A stretch of 64,000 bases of DNA from Halorubrum sp. PV6 (GCF_003990725.2 NZ_CP030064.1:682001-746000); one strand, 5' to 3'; shown: positions 1 through 7,998, counted from the first letter of the stretch. Numbers and translations are program-made. Notes: generated by a model not told the origin, from the sequence alone.

Positions 1-385
1 GTGATTGCAGTCCCGATCGGCCTAAGTAGCTATCGCTCACATTATCGCGATTGATTCTCGTCCGGCGGGCGGGTGGTCGTCTCCATCGGCACGCGCGACG
101 ATTGGCGACGCCGCTCGGTCGATGCAGGCGGCGTTCGAGAGAGCGCACGGAAAGGGAGGCGGCGAAGAGAGGCGGACGACGGTTGTGGCGAAGGCGAAGC
201 GAACTTCGAACGACGGGAGGCGGGCGGGCGGCGGCCGAACAGCGGACCCCCAGGCTGTCACCGGCGTCGCCGCCCGAGTGGTCGGGACGGGCGCGTGGTT
301 TTGTCACCGAACCCCAACGAGAAAAGCGTCGGACTTCGGCAAGTTTGTCTATACACTTCTCCGGTATAAATGAGACGGTCCGGCG
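1..385. other. Gene-free left edge
   Basis: No convincing gene was found. The short open frames here lack the acidic composition of haloarchaeal proteins and resemble no family I know. Positions about 130-235 on the + strand are a purine-rich, low-complexity stretch. A TATA-like block lies at about 361-372; it reads CATTTATACC on the minus strand and could drive leftward transcription out of the window. A gene starting left of the window is possible but cannot be seen. Confidence 0.5.
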
Positions 386-1192
386 TTACCGTCGGTCCCG
401 CAACGCGGGGAACTCCTCGCGCACCGTCGCGACCTCGGCGGGGTCGACCTCTGCGGTCACCGTCGCCGGCGCCTCGCCCGCCGACGCCATCGTCGTTCCC
501 CACGGGTCGTACACGGTCGTCCGGCCGCAGAGCGCGTCGCCGTCGAACGCGCCGCTCCCGTTGACCGCCGCGACGTACGAGAGGTTCTCGATCGCTCGCG
601 CCCGCCCGAGCGTCCGCCAGTGTTCGACGCGGGGGTACGGCCACGCGCTCGGCACCAGCACGCACTCGACGCCGGCGTCGACCATCTGCCGGAACTGCTC
701 CGGGAACCGGAGGTCGTAGCAGGTCGTCACGCCGACGCACACCCCCTCGATTTCCGTCACTGGCACCCGGTCGCCGGGGACCATTCTGTCGGTCTCCTCG
801 GAGCCGTAGCCGAACAGGTGGCGCTTCCGGTAGACGAGCCGGCGCTCCCCGTCTCGGTCGAAAAGCACCGCGGTGTTCGCGAGCCCGTCGTCGGCCGGGA
901 CCGCGATCCCGTCCGCCGCCGATGCGGCGAGGTCCTCGACGACGGTCCCCGCGAGCACGTTCACGCCGGCCTCGGCGGCGACCGCGGCGAAGCGGCCGAG
1001 TCGGTCGCCGGCGAGGCTCTCGGCCGCGCGCTGGTAGGCGTCGAACGCGAAGTATCCCACGTCGAACAGCTCCGGGAGGACGACCAGGTCCGCTCCCGCG
1101 GCGGCCGCGTCGCGCACCGCGTCGAGCGCGGCGGCGACGTTCTTCGCGACGGCACCGCCCTCGACGCCGAGCTGGACGCAGGCGAGCCTCAT
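386..1192 (-). CDS. Carbon-nitrogen hydrolase (nitrilase superfamily)
   Basis: A 268-residue cytosolic amidohydrolase of the nitrilase/omega-amidase fold, which cleaves or forms C-N bonds in small amides; the substrate is unknown. The family's Glu-Lys-Cys triad is visible: E41 in VVLPELF, K123 in YRKRHLF and C158 in TTCYDLRFPE. The open frame runs further upstream, but the ATG at 1192 is chosen because it starts exactly at the conserved first strand (MRLACVQLG). It also overlaps the stop of the upstream SRPBCC gene by four bases (ATGA), so the two are probably co-transcribed and translationally coupled. Its length is normal for single-domain omega-amidase-like members. Confidence 0.88.
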   Translation of the reverse strand: MRLACVQLGVEGGAVAKNVAAALDAVRDAAAAGADLVVLPELFDVGYFAFDAYQRAAESLAGDRLGRFAAVAAEAGVNVLAGTVVEDLAASAADGIAVPADDGLANTAVLFDRDGERRLVYRKRHLFGYGSEETDRMVPGDRVPVTEIEGVCVGVTTCYDLRFPEQFRQMVDAGVECVLVPSAWPYPRVEHWRTLGRARAIENLSYVAAVNGSGAFDGDALCGRTTVYDPWGTTMASAGEAPATVTAEVDPAEVATVREEFPALRDRR

Positions 1193-1617
1193 GCCGTGCG
1201 TCCGAGCGACGCGCGGAGGGCCGCCTCCAAGTTGTCCAACTCCTCGCCGAAGTTGCTCTTGAAGAACGACTCGACGCCCGGAAGCCGCCCGTCGACCACG
1301 AACTCGTTTGCCAGCCGACAGCCGTCGTCGCTCTCGGTGATCGTGTGTTCTCCGGTAACGCGGAACGCGCGCGACTTCCCGACGAACTTCACGCGGCGCG
1401 GCGGGTCGCGTTCGATCTCTTCGGTGTCGACGGAGATGGTCGACCGGATCATCGGGATCGGGAGCGCGACGTGCCACGTCGCTCGTCCGTCGCCGTGTAC
1501 CTCGAAGGTGTCGACGACGCTTATCGCCCCTGCGCGCTGCTCGGCGTCCGAGATGAACGCCCATACGTCCGCTGCGGGCGCATCGAACTCGAACGTCCGG
1601 GAGACTCGGACGGTCAT
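1189..1617 (-). CDS. SRPBCC / CoxG-like lipid-binding fold protein
   Basis: A 142-residue protein of the START/SRPBCC helix-grip fold. The N-terminal pattern VRVSRTFEFDAPAADVWAFI is the typical first strand and helix of the polyketide-cyclase/CoxG group, and the C-terminal helix (about 115-138) closes the cavity. Such proteins bind hydrophobic ligands or assist cofactor and membrane-protein assembly; no catalytic residue can be assigned. It is the first gene of a two-gene leftward operon with the nitrilase-like hydrolase (4-bp overlap), so a shared small-molecule substrate is possible but inferred. The start is the ATG at 1617. Confidence 0.72.
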   Translation of the reverse strand: MTVRVSRTFEFDAPAADVWAFISDAEQRAGAISVVDTFEVHGDGRATWHVALPIPMIRSTISVDTEEIERDPPRRVKFVGKSRAFRVTGEHTITESDDGCRLANEFVVDGRLPGVESFFKSNFGEELDNLEAALRASLGRTA

Positions 1618-1741
1618 ACGATTCCTGTTGGGACTGGGGGGGTTAAAACCACGCGAGTCGCGCGAGCGCGGCCGCCGCGGATCGCTCGGAAACCACAGAA
1701 CGGTCGAAGCAAAACCGGAATCGCCGGGAGTCGCGTCGAAC

Positions 1742-1969
1742 TCAGCCCTGCGGCGTCACGCGCCACGTCGTCGACCGCGCGCGACCCCACTTCTCGATGT
1801 CCACGTCGTCGGACTTCTCGGCGAGTCGCGGGAGTCTGGAGCCGACCTGCTTGGCGGTGAGGCCGATGGCGTCGGCGATCGTCTTCGAGCGGACGTACCG
1901 CTCGCCACGGGTGACGCTGTCCGTGAGGTACGCGAGGATGCGCTGCTCTTCCTCGGTGTACTCGCTCAT
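1742..1969 (-). CDS. Small winged-helix protein of haloarchaea
   Basis: A 75-residue protein with a single winged-helix-like domain. The pattern EEEQRILAYLTDSV, then SKTIADAIGLTAKQVGSRLPRLAEK, is a classic helix-turn-helix in which AIGLTAKQVG is the turn and recognition helix. The C-terminal WGRARSTTWRV looks like the wing strand. I know near-identical proteins across haloarchaea (from memory the DUF7123 group, unverified). It is probably DNA-binding, but no target is known. It is monocistronic and leftward, with upstream sequence shared with the next small membrane protein gene. Confidence 0.75.
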   Translation of the reverse strand: MSEYTEEEQRILAYLTDSVTRGERYVRSKTIADAIGLTAKQVGSRLPRLAEKSDDVDIEKWGRARSTTWRVTPQG

Positions 1970-2021
1970 ACACAGAAGGTACGCGACAAACGTTATTAAC
2001 GGTTTCTCGTCCGACCCGCGC

Positions 2022-2204
2022 TCAGTCGAAAACCTGCACCGCGACGACCGAACAGAGGGCGAACACGAGCGCCGCGCCGAACCCCCAGGCTTTCCCTAAC
2101 TGCTCCGGGTGGCCGAACATCACGACGGCGCCGACGACCGCGACCGCGCCCAACGCGAGCGCCACGCCGATCTCCTTGTCAGACTCGATGGATGCCTCGC
2201 TCAT
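2022..2204 (-). CDS. Small two-helix membrane protein
   Basis: A 60-residue protein with two predicted transmembrane helices (about residues 12-31 and 39-58), joined by a short polar turn (HPEQLGKAWG), and a short acidic N-terminus. I do not recognise a function; similar small membrane proteins are common in haloarchaea. It lies between the winged-helix gene and the PhoU-like regulator, all on the minus strand but with separate intergenic gaps. The support for it being real is the composition and the ATG following an AT-rich stretch. Confidence 0.6.
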   Translation of the reverse strand: MSEASIESDKEIGVALALGAVAVVGAVVMFGHPEQLGKAWGFGAALVFALCSVVAVQVFD

Positions 2205-2262
2205 ACTTGACGCTTAGCGGGTGGCCACTTAGTTCATACGAACGCGGGGGCGCGGCGGCGCC

Positions 2263-3294
2263 TCAGATGATCTCGACGTGTTCGGACTCCTCGTTCAGGG
2301 CGAGGTTCGCCGCGATCTCGGCGTTCCGCATCGCGTACTCGGCGGTGTGCTGGAGACTGACAAGCACCTCGCGAGTCATCAGCAGCGTGTCGTTGTCGAG
2401 TTCGCTCGGGAGCTCCCCGAGGATCTCCTGCTCGCGGTCTTCGAGCCGCGCGAACAGCTCCCGACACTCGACGGTGAGGTCGTAGTCCCGCTCGACGACC
2501 GCCCGGACGGCGAGAGCGGTCAGGTCGTCGACTTGGTCGGTGAACTCCCGAATCTGGCGCATCGTTGCGCTGTCGACGTCGAGGGTGTGGCCGTCCGCCT
2601 CCATCACGATGTCGGCGATGTCCTCCGCGTTGTCGGCGGTCAGTTCGAGGTTCTTCGCGACCGAGCGGTAGCCGATGAGGGGGAACCCCTCCTCTAATCC
2701 GACCGCACGGGCGAGGTTGGGGTTCTGGTACGCCGTGAAGATCAGCCGGAGCAGGAGGACGAAGATCTTGTTCGCCTGCCGCTCCCGGTTGAGCGCGCGC
2801 TGTGCCAGGTCCGGGTTGCCGTGCGCGAGGGCCTTCACGGCCTCCCCGCGCATGGTCGAGCCCGTGTTCTCCAGCCGTTCGAGCAGGTTGTCGAGGGTGA
2901 AGTCTTCCGGGTCGACGGAACACCGGATCGAGATGTCCGAAGGCGTCTCCTCGATGACGCCGAGCCCCATCAACTGCGTCTCGGCTTTATAAACCGCGTT
3001 GATGTGTGCGCTGTCGAGCGTCCCCTCGCTTCGGACGTGGATCACGCGCCGGCCGAGGACGTACTGCGCGACGACGGCGCGTTCGAGGGACTGCGCGTCG
3101 AGGCCGTCCGCGTTGATCACCGCTTCCGACTCCTCGGTACTCACGGACTCCGGAAGCACCGTGAGCGTCCCTTTTCCGCCCATCCGCAGAGACACCTCGT
3201 CGCCCTTGTTGACGCCGTGCTCCTTCGCCCACTCGGCGGGGAGGGTCATCGCCAGGGTCGATGGCCCTAACCGCTGGACTTTCCGCGTTTCCAT
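2263..3294 (-). CDS. phoU: Phosphate uptake regulator, AbrB-PhoU fusion
   Basis: A 343-residue protein with an N-terminal SpoVT/AbrB-type DNA-binding domain (about 1-50: METRKVQRLGPSTLAMTLPAEWAK) followed by a PhoU-type helical repeat region (about 115-335). PhoU proteins adjust phosphate ABC transport and signalling; in archaea the AbrB domain suggests direct DNA binding. No pst transporter genes are nearby, so it acts in trans or on another target. The open frame extends far upstream, but the ATG at 3294 starts the AbrB domain and has a TATA-like GTTAAGG about 27 bases before it on the minus strand, suggesting a leaderless transcript. It is divergent from cheY. Confidence 0.85.
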   Translation of the reverse strand: METRKVQRLGPSTLAMTLPAEWAKEHGVNKGDEVSLRMGGKGTLTVLPESVSTEESEAVINADGLDAQSLERAVVAQYVLGRRVIHVRSEGTLDSAHINAVYKAETQLMGLGVIEETPSDISIRCSVDPEDFTLDNLLERLENTGSTMRGEAVKALAHGNPDLAQRALNRERQANKIFVLLLRLIFTAYQNPNLARAVGLEEGFPLIGYRSVAKNLELTADNAEDIADIVMEADGHTLDVDSATMRQIREFTDQVDDLTALAVRAVVERDYDLTVECRELFARLEDREQEILGELPSELDNDTLLMTREVLVSLQHTAEYAMRNAEIAANLALNEESEHVEII

Positions 3295-3358
3295 GACCGC
3301 CAGTACCGCTGGACACACCTTAACGTTGTTCCTATGTTCATTATACGTCTCGCTCGAT

Positions 3359-3371
3359 ATACAAGGTGTAT
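3359..3371. promoter_or_regulatory. Short inverted repeat between phoU and cheY
   Basis: ATACA-AGG-TGTAT, two perfect 5-base arms with a 3-base spacer, lies in the 153-bp divergent region between the PhoU-like gene and cheY. Its position fits an operator, for example an autoregulatory site for the AbrB domain. The arms are short, so chance occurrence is quite possible. Confidence 0.25.
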
Positions 3372-3447
3372 GGCGGTCGACGGGGAGCCGACTTGGGACA
3401 CGTGATCGATCCGGGGGCTTATGCCGGTCAGCGCCCGAGCGCTTGAC

Positions 3448-3807
3448 ATGACCGAACGGGTACTCGTCGTCGACGACTCCTCGTTCCAGCGGACCGTCGT
3501 CCGGGACGCGCTGGAGGGCCCCTTCGAGGTGGTCGGCGAGGCAGAAAACGGTGCGGAGGCAGTCGAACTCTTCGAGGCGTACGAGCCGGACGCGGTGTCG
3601 ATGGACGTCGTCATGCCGGAGATGACCGGTATCGAGGCCACCGCCGCGATCAAAGAGCGCTGGCCGGACGCCGTGATCGTGATGTGTACGAGCGTGGACC
3701 AACAGGAGAAGATGATGGAGGCGGTGAAAGCCGGCGCAAACGGCTACGTGACGAAGCCGGTCGACCCCGACAAGCTGGTGCCCGAGATGCAGAGCCACTT
3801 CGAGTGA
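3448..3807 (+). CDS. cheY: CheY-type response regulator
   Basis: A 119-residue single receiver domain without an output domain. All receiver residues are present: the acid pocket D9-D10, the phospho-acceptor D53 in SMDVVMPEMTG, T81 and K103 in VTKPVD. Stand-alone receivers of this type carry signals from a histidine kinase such as CheA to the flagellar (archaellum) switch. No other chemotaxis gene is in the window, so a role in another phosphorelay is also possible. An in-frame ATG lies nine codons upstream (3421), but the ATG at 3448 begins precisely at the first beta strand and is preferred. A strong hairpin follows the stop. Confidence 0.88.
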   Translation: MTERVLVVDDSSFQRTVVRDALEGPFEVVGEAENGAEAVELFEAYEPDAVSMDVVMPEMTGIEATAAIKERWPDAVIVMCTSVDQQEKMMEAVKAGANGYVTKPVDPDKLVPEMQSHFE

Positions 3808-3812
3808 GCCTC

Positions 3813-3830
3813 GCGGTCGACGCCGACCGC
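3813..3830 (+). terminator. Hairpin after cheY
   Basis: GCGGTCG-ACGC-CGACCGC, a perfect 7-base-pair stem with a 4-base loop, starts five bases after the cheY stop codon. No T-run follows directly, so it may be a transcript-end stabiliser rather than a classic terminator. Confidence 0.4.
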
Positions 3831-3845
3831 GCTCGACGAGGAGGT

Positions 3846-3900
3846 CCGGTTTGAATACCGAGCGGTTCGCTTTTAACTCCTCATTGCCGGTTTAAATACC
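3846..3900 (+). repeat. Repeated TATA-like 14-mers
   Basis: CCGGTTTGAATACC (3846-3859) and CCGGTTTAAATACC (3887-3900) differ at one base and lie 41 bases apart, with another AT-rich block (CTTTTAACTCC) between them. Both look like haloarchaeal TATA boxes for rightward transcription. No protein gene follows on this strand until aglJ at 4536, so a small RNA is one possible product. Confidence 0.35.
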
Positions 3901-3927
3901 TAATCGCCCGGCTCTGATACGCCGAAG

Positions 3928-3977
3928 CGGCCGACATCAGCGTCGCCGATGTAGACGGCCGACATCAGCGTCGCCGA
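3928..3977. repeat. Two-copy tandem repeat, 28-bp period
   Basis: A 22-base sequence beginning CGGCCGACATCAGCG and ending TCGCCGA occurs exactly at 3928-3949 and 3956-3977, separated by a 6-base spacer. It is non-coding and lies in the gap between cheY and the next leftward gene. The function is unknown. Confidence 0.7.
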
Positions 3978-4016
3978 AACAACCGGCGTCGACGGCGCGA
4001 GGGCGACTGCCGTCGA

Positions 4017-4397
4017 CTACGCTGGGTCGAACGAGCGCAGTATCGCCGCGAGCGCGCTCGCCAACTCCTCGAAGCGGTCGATGTCCATCGAATCGGTGGT
4101 CACCCACACGCCGTGACCGTTGGCGATGACGCGCGTGAGGTACCCGTTCTCGAACACGCGGACGGTGAACTTGTACGCGCCAAGCTGGGTGTCGGCGTAC
4201 AGCGACTGCGCGTGAAACCCGTGTCGTTCGCTCTCCGCGAAGCCGACGAGGTCGGCCGTCCGGCTCAGGTCGTTTCGGAGGTACAGCTGTTCGACCGCCT
4301 CCTCCGTGAAGTACGTGAGGCTCCGCAGCTCGTCTCCCGTGGCGGTTCGCGCCGCGCTGAGCAGTTCGTCGCCGTCGGCCCCGAGTGGATGTGCCAT
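4017..4397 (-). CDS. Conserved haloarchaeal protein of unknown function
   Basis: A 126-residue soluble acidic protein. Recognisable blocks are GDELRSLTYFTEEAVEQLYLR near residue 21, a beta-rich centre (YKFTVRVFENGYLTRVI), then GVWVTTDSMDIDRFEELA. I have seen this pattern in uncharacterised haloarchaeal proteins but know no function. There are no cysteine pairs, transmembrane helices or catalytic motifs. It is monocistronic and divergent from aglJ, with 138 bp between the two starts. Confidence 0.7.
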   Translation of the reverse strand: MAHPLGADGDELLSAARTATGDELRSLTYFTEEAVEQLYLRNDLSRTADLVGFAESERHGFHAQSLYADTQLGAYKFTVRVFENGYLTRVIANGHGVWVTTDSMDIDRFEELASALAAILRSFDPA

Positions 4398-4535
4398 GCT
4401 ATCACGATCGACCGTCTGCTACATGAGCGTATGGGTGTCCGCGGCCCTCACGCGCTGTGCGCGTCCGTCGGTTTCGACGGACCGCCACGACACAGAGGGA
4501 CAGAGTTTAGCGACTCGCCTGATATCACCCCGGTA

Positions 4536-5528
4536 ATGAGCGACTACGACGACGTCTGCGTCCTGCTTCCGACGATGGACGAGGTCGAGACGGTCGCGCG
4601 CGTCGTCGAGTCGTTCCGCGAGGTCGGCCTCGACGAGATTCTCGTCATCGACGGCGGCTCGACGGACGGGACGCAGGCGGCCGCCCGCGAGGCGGGAGCG
4701 CGCGTGGTCGAACAGTCCGGACGCGGCAAGGGACAGGCCGTCAGGGAGGCGGTTCGGAGCCACATCGACGCGCCGTACGTCGTGATGGCCGACGCCGACG
4801 CGACCTACGACGCGAGCGACGTCGACGCCATGCTGGCGCCGCTCGTCGACGGCGAGGCCGACCACGTCATCGGGAACCGGTTCGCCGACATGCGGCCGGG
4901 TGCCATGACGCGACTGAACCAGATCGGGAACCGGATCATCAACCTCTCGTTCCGCGTCATCCACGGCGAGTCCTACCGAGACATCCTCTCCGGGTATCGC
5001 GCGTTCTCCCGCGAGTCGTTCGACAGGCTCCACCTCACCGCCGACGGGTTCGGCATCGAGACGGAGATGGCAGTCGAGTGCGTGAAAAACCAGCAGTCGG
5101 TGACGGTCGTCCCGATAACCTACCGCGAGCGGCCCGGCGGCTCCGCCACCAACCTCCACCCCGTTCGCGACGGCGGCGTCATCTTCATCGAACTGTACCG
5201 GAAGGCGAAGACGAACAACCCGCTGTTCTACTTCGGGAGCCTCGGCGTCCTCTCGACGGCCACCGGGGCGGCCCTGACCGCGTACGTCCTCTACCGCTGG
5301 CTCGTGTTCGGCGCCACCCACGAGATAATCGCCATCGGCGCCGTGGGGTCGGCGATCCTCGGCATCCAACTGCTGATCTTCGGCTTCCTCGCCGACATGA
5401 TCCACTCGCTCCACCGCGAGCAGGTCGCGCGCTTCGAGCGCGCGGTCGACCGGCACGCGGAGGGGGCGGCCGAGACCGGCTCCGGTCCCTCTGTCGACGA
5501 CGCCGGAACGGCCGAGGAGGCCGAGTGA
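4536..5528 (+). CDS. aglJ: S-layer N-glycosylation glycosyltransferase AglJ
   Basis: A 330-residue family-2 glycosyltransferase. In Haloferax volcanii AglJ adds the first sugar of the S-layer N-glycan to dolichol phosphate at the inner face of the membrane. Visible features are the GT-A nucleotide-binding start (VLLPTMDEVETV), D39 in VIDGGSTDG, and the DAD metal site at 86-88. Two membrane helices near the C-terminus (about 228-255 and 262-288) are followed by an acidic tail. The frame is open further upstream, but the ATG at 4536 starts the domain and has a TATA-like GTTTAGC about 30 bases before it. No other agl genes are close. Confidence 0.88.
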   Translation: MSDYDDVCVLLPTMDEVETVARVVESFREVGLDEILVIDGGSTDGTQAAAREAGARVVEQSGRGKGQAVREAVRSHIDAPYVVMADADATYDASDVDAMLAPLVDGEADHVIGNRFADMRPGAMTRLNQIGNRIINLSFRVIHGESYRDILSGYRAFSRESFDRLHLTADGFGIETEMAVECVKNQQSVTVVPITYRERPGGSATNLHPVRDGGVIFIELYRKAKTNNPLFYFGSLGVLSTATGAALTAYVLYRWLVFGATHEIIAIGAVGSAILGIQLLIFGFLADMIHSLHREQVARFERAVDRHAEGAAETGSGPSVDDAGTAEEAE

Positions 5529-5589
5529 CGCGCTCGCTCGCGCGGATCGAGCCCACATAGTTTATGACGAATCACTGAGAGAGGCCGCT

Positions 5590-6696
5590 ATGGACGAAAA
5601 GCGGTTGGTCATCGCCCTCTTCGGACTCGTCATCGCGGCGCTCGTCGGGTTCATCGCCTACCGGTTCGTCGCCCCGCTCACCGTCGCGGTCTTCCTCTAC
5701 TACTCCACGCGACGGCTCTACCACCGGCTCGAACGCTTCCGGCTCCCCGCAAGAGTCAGGGCGGCCGTCTCGCTGTCGTTGGTCGGGGTTCCGCTCATCG
5801 CGTTGTTGAGTTACACCGTGGTGCTTCTGATCGTGGAAGCGCGCCGGTTCATCGAGCAGTATCCGGTCGCAGAGACGGTCGGCGCCGAAAACTCGTGGGT
5901 CGGCGACTTGGCCGAACTCTCGAACCCCACCTTCGACGGCGTCTTGCAGGCCTACCGGTCCGGTCAGCTCGACCCGCTCATCGACTTCGTGTCCGAACAG
6001 GCGTCGATTTTGGCGAGTACCCTCTCCGGGCTCACGCTGAACCTCGTGATCACCGTCGTCGTCACCTACTACCTGCTTCTCGACGGCTCGAAGTTCCACG
6101 AGTGGCTCCTGACCTTCGACGACGACGCGGTCGTCCGCGAGTACCTCGAGACGGCCGACGACGAGCTGGAGGCGGTGTTGTACGGGAACCTGCTCAACGT
6201 CATCGCCATCTCGATCATCGCCGTCGTGACGTACACCGGCTACAACATGATCGCGCCCGAAATCGTGGAGGTGCCGTACCCGGCGCTCGCGGGCGCGCTC
6301 ACCGGCGTGGCCAGCCTCATTCCGGTCATCGGGATGAAGATCGTGTACATCCCGCTCGCGGCGGCGACCGCGGTTCCCTCGGTCCTCGGCAACGAACTCA
6401 CCGGACTCGTCTACGTCGCCGGGTTCCTCGTCGTCGCCGCCATCGTCGTTGACACGATCCCCGATATCGTCCTCCGGCCGTACTTCAGCGGAAAGGCCAC
6501 TCACGTGGGGCTGCTCATGCTCGCGTACATCTTCGGGCCGGTCGTCTTCGGCTTCCACGGGCTGTTCCTCGCGCCGATCATCCTCGTGCTCGCGCTCACC
6601 TTCGCCAACACCGCCCTGATACGGCTCCTCGGCGGCGACGTCGACGACCCCGGCCCAGAACTGTCGCGGGGACAGCGGCAACTCGACGAGTTCTGA
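5590..6696 (+). CDS. AI-2E family transporter (PerM/TqsA type)
   Basis: A 368-residue polytopic membrane protein with about seven to eight hydrophobic helices: two close together at the N-terminus, one near 57-80, then a large extracellular or cytoplasmic segment (about 85-150), and a C-terminal bundle. The pattern YPALAGALTGVASLIPVIGMKI in the central part and DTIPDIVLRPYFSGK near residue 286 are diagnostic of the AI-2E exporter/PerM family. Members export small molecules or act as ion antiporters; the substrate here is unknown. A TATA-like AGTTTATGA lies about 30 bases upstream of the ATG. It is a single gene between aglJ and the tubulin-like gene. Confidence 0.87.
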   Translation: MDEKRLVIALFGLVIAALVGFIAYRFVAPLTVAVFLYYSTRRLYHRLERFRLPARVRAAVSLSLVGVPLIALLSYTVVLLIVEARRFIEQYPVAETVGAENSWVGDLAELSNPTFDGVLQAYRSGQLDPLIDFVSEQASILASTLSGLTLNLVITVVVTYYLLLDGSKFHEWLLTFDDDAVVREYLETADDELEAVLYGNLLNVIAISIIAVVTYTGYNMIAPEIVEVPYPALAGALTGVASLIPVIGMKIVYIPLAAATAVPSVLGNELTGLVYVAGFLVVAAIVVDTIPDIVLRPYFSGKATHVGLLMLAYIFGPVVFGFHGLFLAPIILVLALTFANTALIRLLGGDVDDPGPELSRGQRQLDEF

Positions 6697-6751
6697 CCGA
6701 CCCCCCGCCCGACGCGACGACCGACTCGGCCCGCGGTGGCGGCTTTGCGAA

Positions 6752-6759
6752 TATATAAA
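6752..6759 (+). promoter_or_regulatory. TATA box of the tubulin-like gene
   Basis: TATATAAA lies 27-34 bases before the ATG at 6786, the expected position for a leaderless haloarchaeal transcript. It is the clearest TATA box in this part of the window. Confidence 0.7.
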
Positions 6760-6785
6760 CCCTCGCTCGACGACCGGGGTGACGT

Positions 6786-7931
6786 ATGCGTGTACACGTC
6801 ATCGGTCTCGGCGGCGCCGGCGGCCGGGTCGTCGACCGACTCGCCGCCGACCGCGACGGGGACCGGTTCCTGCACGGCGTCAACGCGTTCGACACCGACG
6901 CCGCCGCGCTCGACGCGCTCCAGTCGGTCGGCGAGTCGCGGCGGTACCGCTTCGGCGACGCGGCCGCCGGGAGCGGACTCGACGGGGACCTCCACGCGGC
7001 CCGCCGGCTGGGCGACGCGCACGCCGGCGAACTCAGCCGGGCGATGGACGACCAGCAGCCGTCGCTCGCGGAGGCGTTCGTGCTCGTCGTCGGCGTCGGC
7101 GGGGGTGCGGGCGCGGGAGTCGCGCCTGCGCTGGCGGACGAACTGACCCGGCTGTACGACACGCCGGTCTACGCCGTCGGCCTCCTGCCGACCCCGGACG
7201 AGTCTGCGCCCGACGACCCCGACGCGCCGCGGTCCGCGGGCGACGACCCCGAGCGTCGCACCCCGGACCGCCCGCTGGCCGAGCAGAACGCGGCCCGGAC
7301 GCTGAACGCGCTCTCTGACCGTTGTGCGGCGATTTTTCCCTTCGACAACGCCGCGTGGATCCGGCCGGGCGAGGACATCGCCGACGCCCGAGACCGACTG
7401 AACGGCGTCCTCGCGACGCGGCTCGCGGCGCTCTTCGGCGCCGGCGAGGCGGACGACGCGGACTCGACGCCCCAGCAGGTGCTCGACGCGAGCGACGTGG
7501 CCCGCGCGGTGGGGTCGGACGGGGAGATCGCGGTCATCGGTCATGCGACGCAGGCGGTCGAACCCCCCGATTCCGGGTCTCGGTTCGGCCTCGGACTGTT
7601 CGGCTCCTCGGAGCCGGCCGAGGTCGACACGAGCGCCGCGGTCTCGGCGATAGAGACGACGATCCGGAAGGCCGCTCGCGGGAAGAACACGAGCGAAGTC
7701 CCCGAGGGCCGAGCCGATCGGACCCTGCTCGTTGTCGGCGGCCCGCCGGCGTGGCTCAACCGCGAGGCGATCGCCGACGGCCGGCGGTGGCTCGCCGACG
7801 AGACCGGATCGGGCGCGATCCTAAGCGGCGACGCTCCTGTCCCGGACGGCGACGAGGTGTTTGCAGTGGTCGTGCGATCGGGGGTCGACGAGCCGCCGCG
7901 AATCCGGGAGATTCGGTCGTCGATCGCGTGA
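6786..7931 (+). CDS. Divergent tubulin/FtsZ-superfamily protein
   Basis: A 381-residue protein with the FtsZ/CetZ layout: the nucleotide-binding start VHVIGLGGAGGRVVDRLA (about 4-20) and a T4-like signature loop at 105-114 (GGGAGAGVAP). FtsZ and CetZ have Thr in this loop (GGGTGTG or GGGTGSG), here replaced by Ala. The T7-like segment at 232-237 reads VLDASD: both catalytic acids (D234, D237) are kept, but the usual leading Asn is Val. GTP-driven polymerisation is therefore uncertain; it may be a regulatory or non-polymerising paralogue like other non-canonical haloarchaeal tubulins. It carries a long acidic, proline-rich insertion (about 137-165). It has its own TATA box and a downstream partner gene 67 bp away. 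Confidence 0.72.
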   Translation: MRVHVIGLGGAGGRVVDRLAADRDGDRFLHGVNAFDTDAAALDALQSVGESRRYRFGDAAAGSGLDGDLHAARRLGDAHAGELSRAMDDQQPSLAEAFVLVVGVGGGAGAGVAPALADELTRLYDTPVYAVGLLPTPDESAPDDPDAPRSAGDDPERRTPDRPLAEQNAARTLNALSDRCAAIFPFDNAAWIRPGEDIADARDRLNGVLATRLAALFGAGEADDADSTPQQVLDASDVARAVGSDGEIAVIGHATQAVEPPDSGSRFGLGLFGSSEPAEVDTSAAVSAIETTIRKAARGKNTSEVPEGRADRTLLVVGGPPAWLNREAIADGRRWLADETGSGAILSGDAPVPDGDEVFAVVVRSGVDEPPRIREIRSSIA

Positions 7932-7998
7932 GGAGCGACGACGGTCCACCATGGTTCCGACCCGAACTCGTTAACCGGATGAGGCGCCCAGTACGCCC

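Noticed and set aside
37-261. A 74-codon minus strand open frame at the left edge
   Set aside because: Composition is not acidic, no motif was found, and it lies in purine-rich low-complexity DNA.
3928-3977. A mini CRISPR of two repeats
   Set aside because: Only two copies with a 6-base spacer; too short and no cas genes nearby.
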